Assembly (NCBI GenBank): GCA_951801155.1
Contig: CATOLK010000071.1
Coordinates: 1 to 6,158 of the forward strand
Direction of reading: 5' to 3'
Source of the DNA: an uncultured Rickettsiales bacterium
GTDB lineage: Bacteria; Pseudomonadota; Alphaproteobacteria; Rickettsiales; UBA1997
DNA: 6,158 nt
Position numbers and translations under genes: made by a program
Shown: positions 6,157-6,158 of the stretch, piece by piece
How the letters are laid out: every line of letters begins with the position of its first letter
Position numbering within the stretch: position 1 is the first letter of the stretch
The notes under the pieces: generated by a model
What the model saw: only the letters and a program-made list of their open reading frames with translations
Told to the model about the DNA's origin: nothing
Databases searched by the model: none

Positions 6157-6158
6157 TT

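Larger units (their letters stand above)
5844..6158. other. Non-coding leader region upstream of the large gene
   Basis: These 315 bases hold no supportable gene. Contents are the ribosome binding site, the candidate promoter and palindrome, two copies of AAATTATTAA (5860-5869 and 6064-6073), a consensus TATAAT on the minus strand (6048-6053) without a good -35, and the edge hairpin. A second, more distal promoter at 6048-6053 is possible but weak. No tRNA or structured RNA was recognised. Confidence 0.7.

Overview
The window is extremely AT-rich: GC is visibly well under 30% in the genes and lower still in the spacers. It uses bacterial signals, namely a clear AGGAGA ribosome binding site and closely spaced genes read in the same direction. 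Both genes lie on the minus strand. Reduced base composition, a very large lysine/asparagine/glutamate-rich protein carrying ankyrin-like and Sel1-like repeats, and an apparent palindromic repeat at the window edge together suggest an obligate intracellular or host-associated bacterium. A Rickettsiales- or Holosporales-like alphaproteobacterium is my best guess. There is no rRNA or core housekeeping gene here, so the lineage is an inference.

Layout from right to left, in the direction of transcription. Positions 5844-6158 are a non-coding leader. It holds a candidate sigma-70 promoter (TTGACT plus an AT-rich -10), an 18-bp perfect palindrome, the ribosome binding site, and at the far right edge a strong hairpin next to CTGGATTCC. 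Positions 792-5843 encode one 1683-residue protein: about nine degenerate ankyrin-type units (residues 41-362), four Sel1-like repeats (390-554), a long disordered linker (555-888) containing a striking tryptophan cluster (753-771), two predicted beta-rich modules (about 890-1060 and 1086-1185), two coiled coils (about 1233-1350), and an unrecognised C-terminal region (1360-1620) with a hydrophilic tail. A 30-nt spacer follows with no visible terminator. Positions 120-761 encode a 213-residue histidine phosphatase (phosphoglycerate-mutase-like) with all the catalytic residues I can place. Positions 1-119 are non-coding with a short direct repeat.

The two genes probably form one transcription unit: a giant repeat protein that looks like a scaffold or host-interacting effector, followed by a small phosphatase. 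No substrate can be read from the sequence for either. The most thought-provoking signals are the tryptophan cluster, which resembles the first half of a eukaryotic WW domain, the unassigned C-terminal modules, an AT-rich decamer found five times in the spacers (two copies at nearly the same distance from both start codons), and the edge hairpin.
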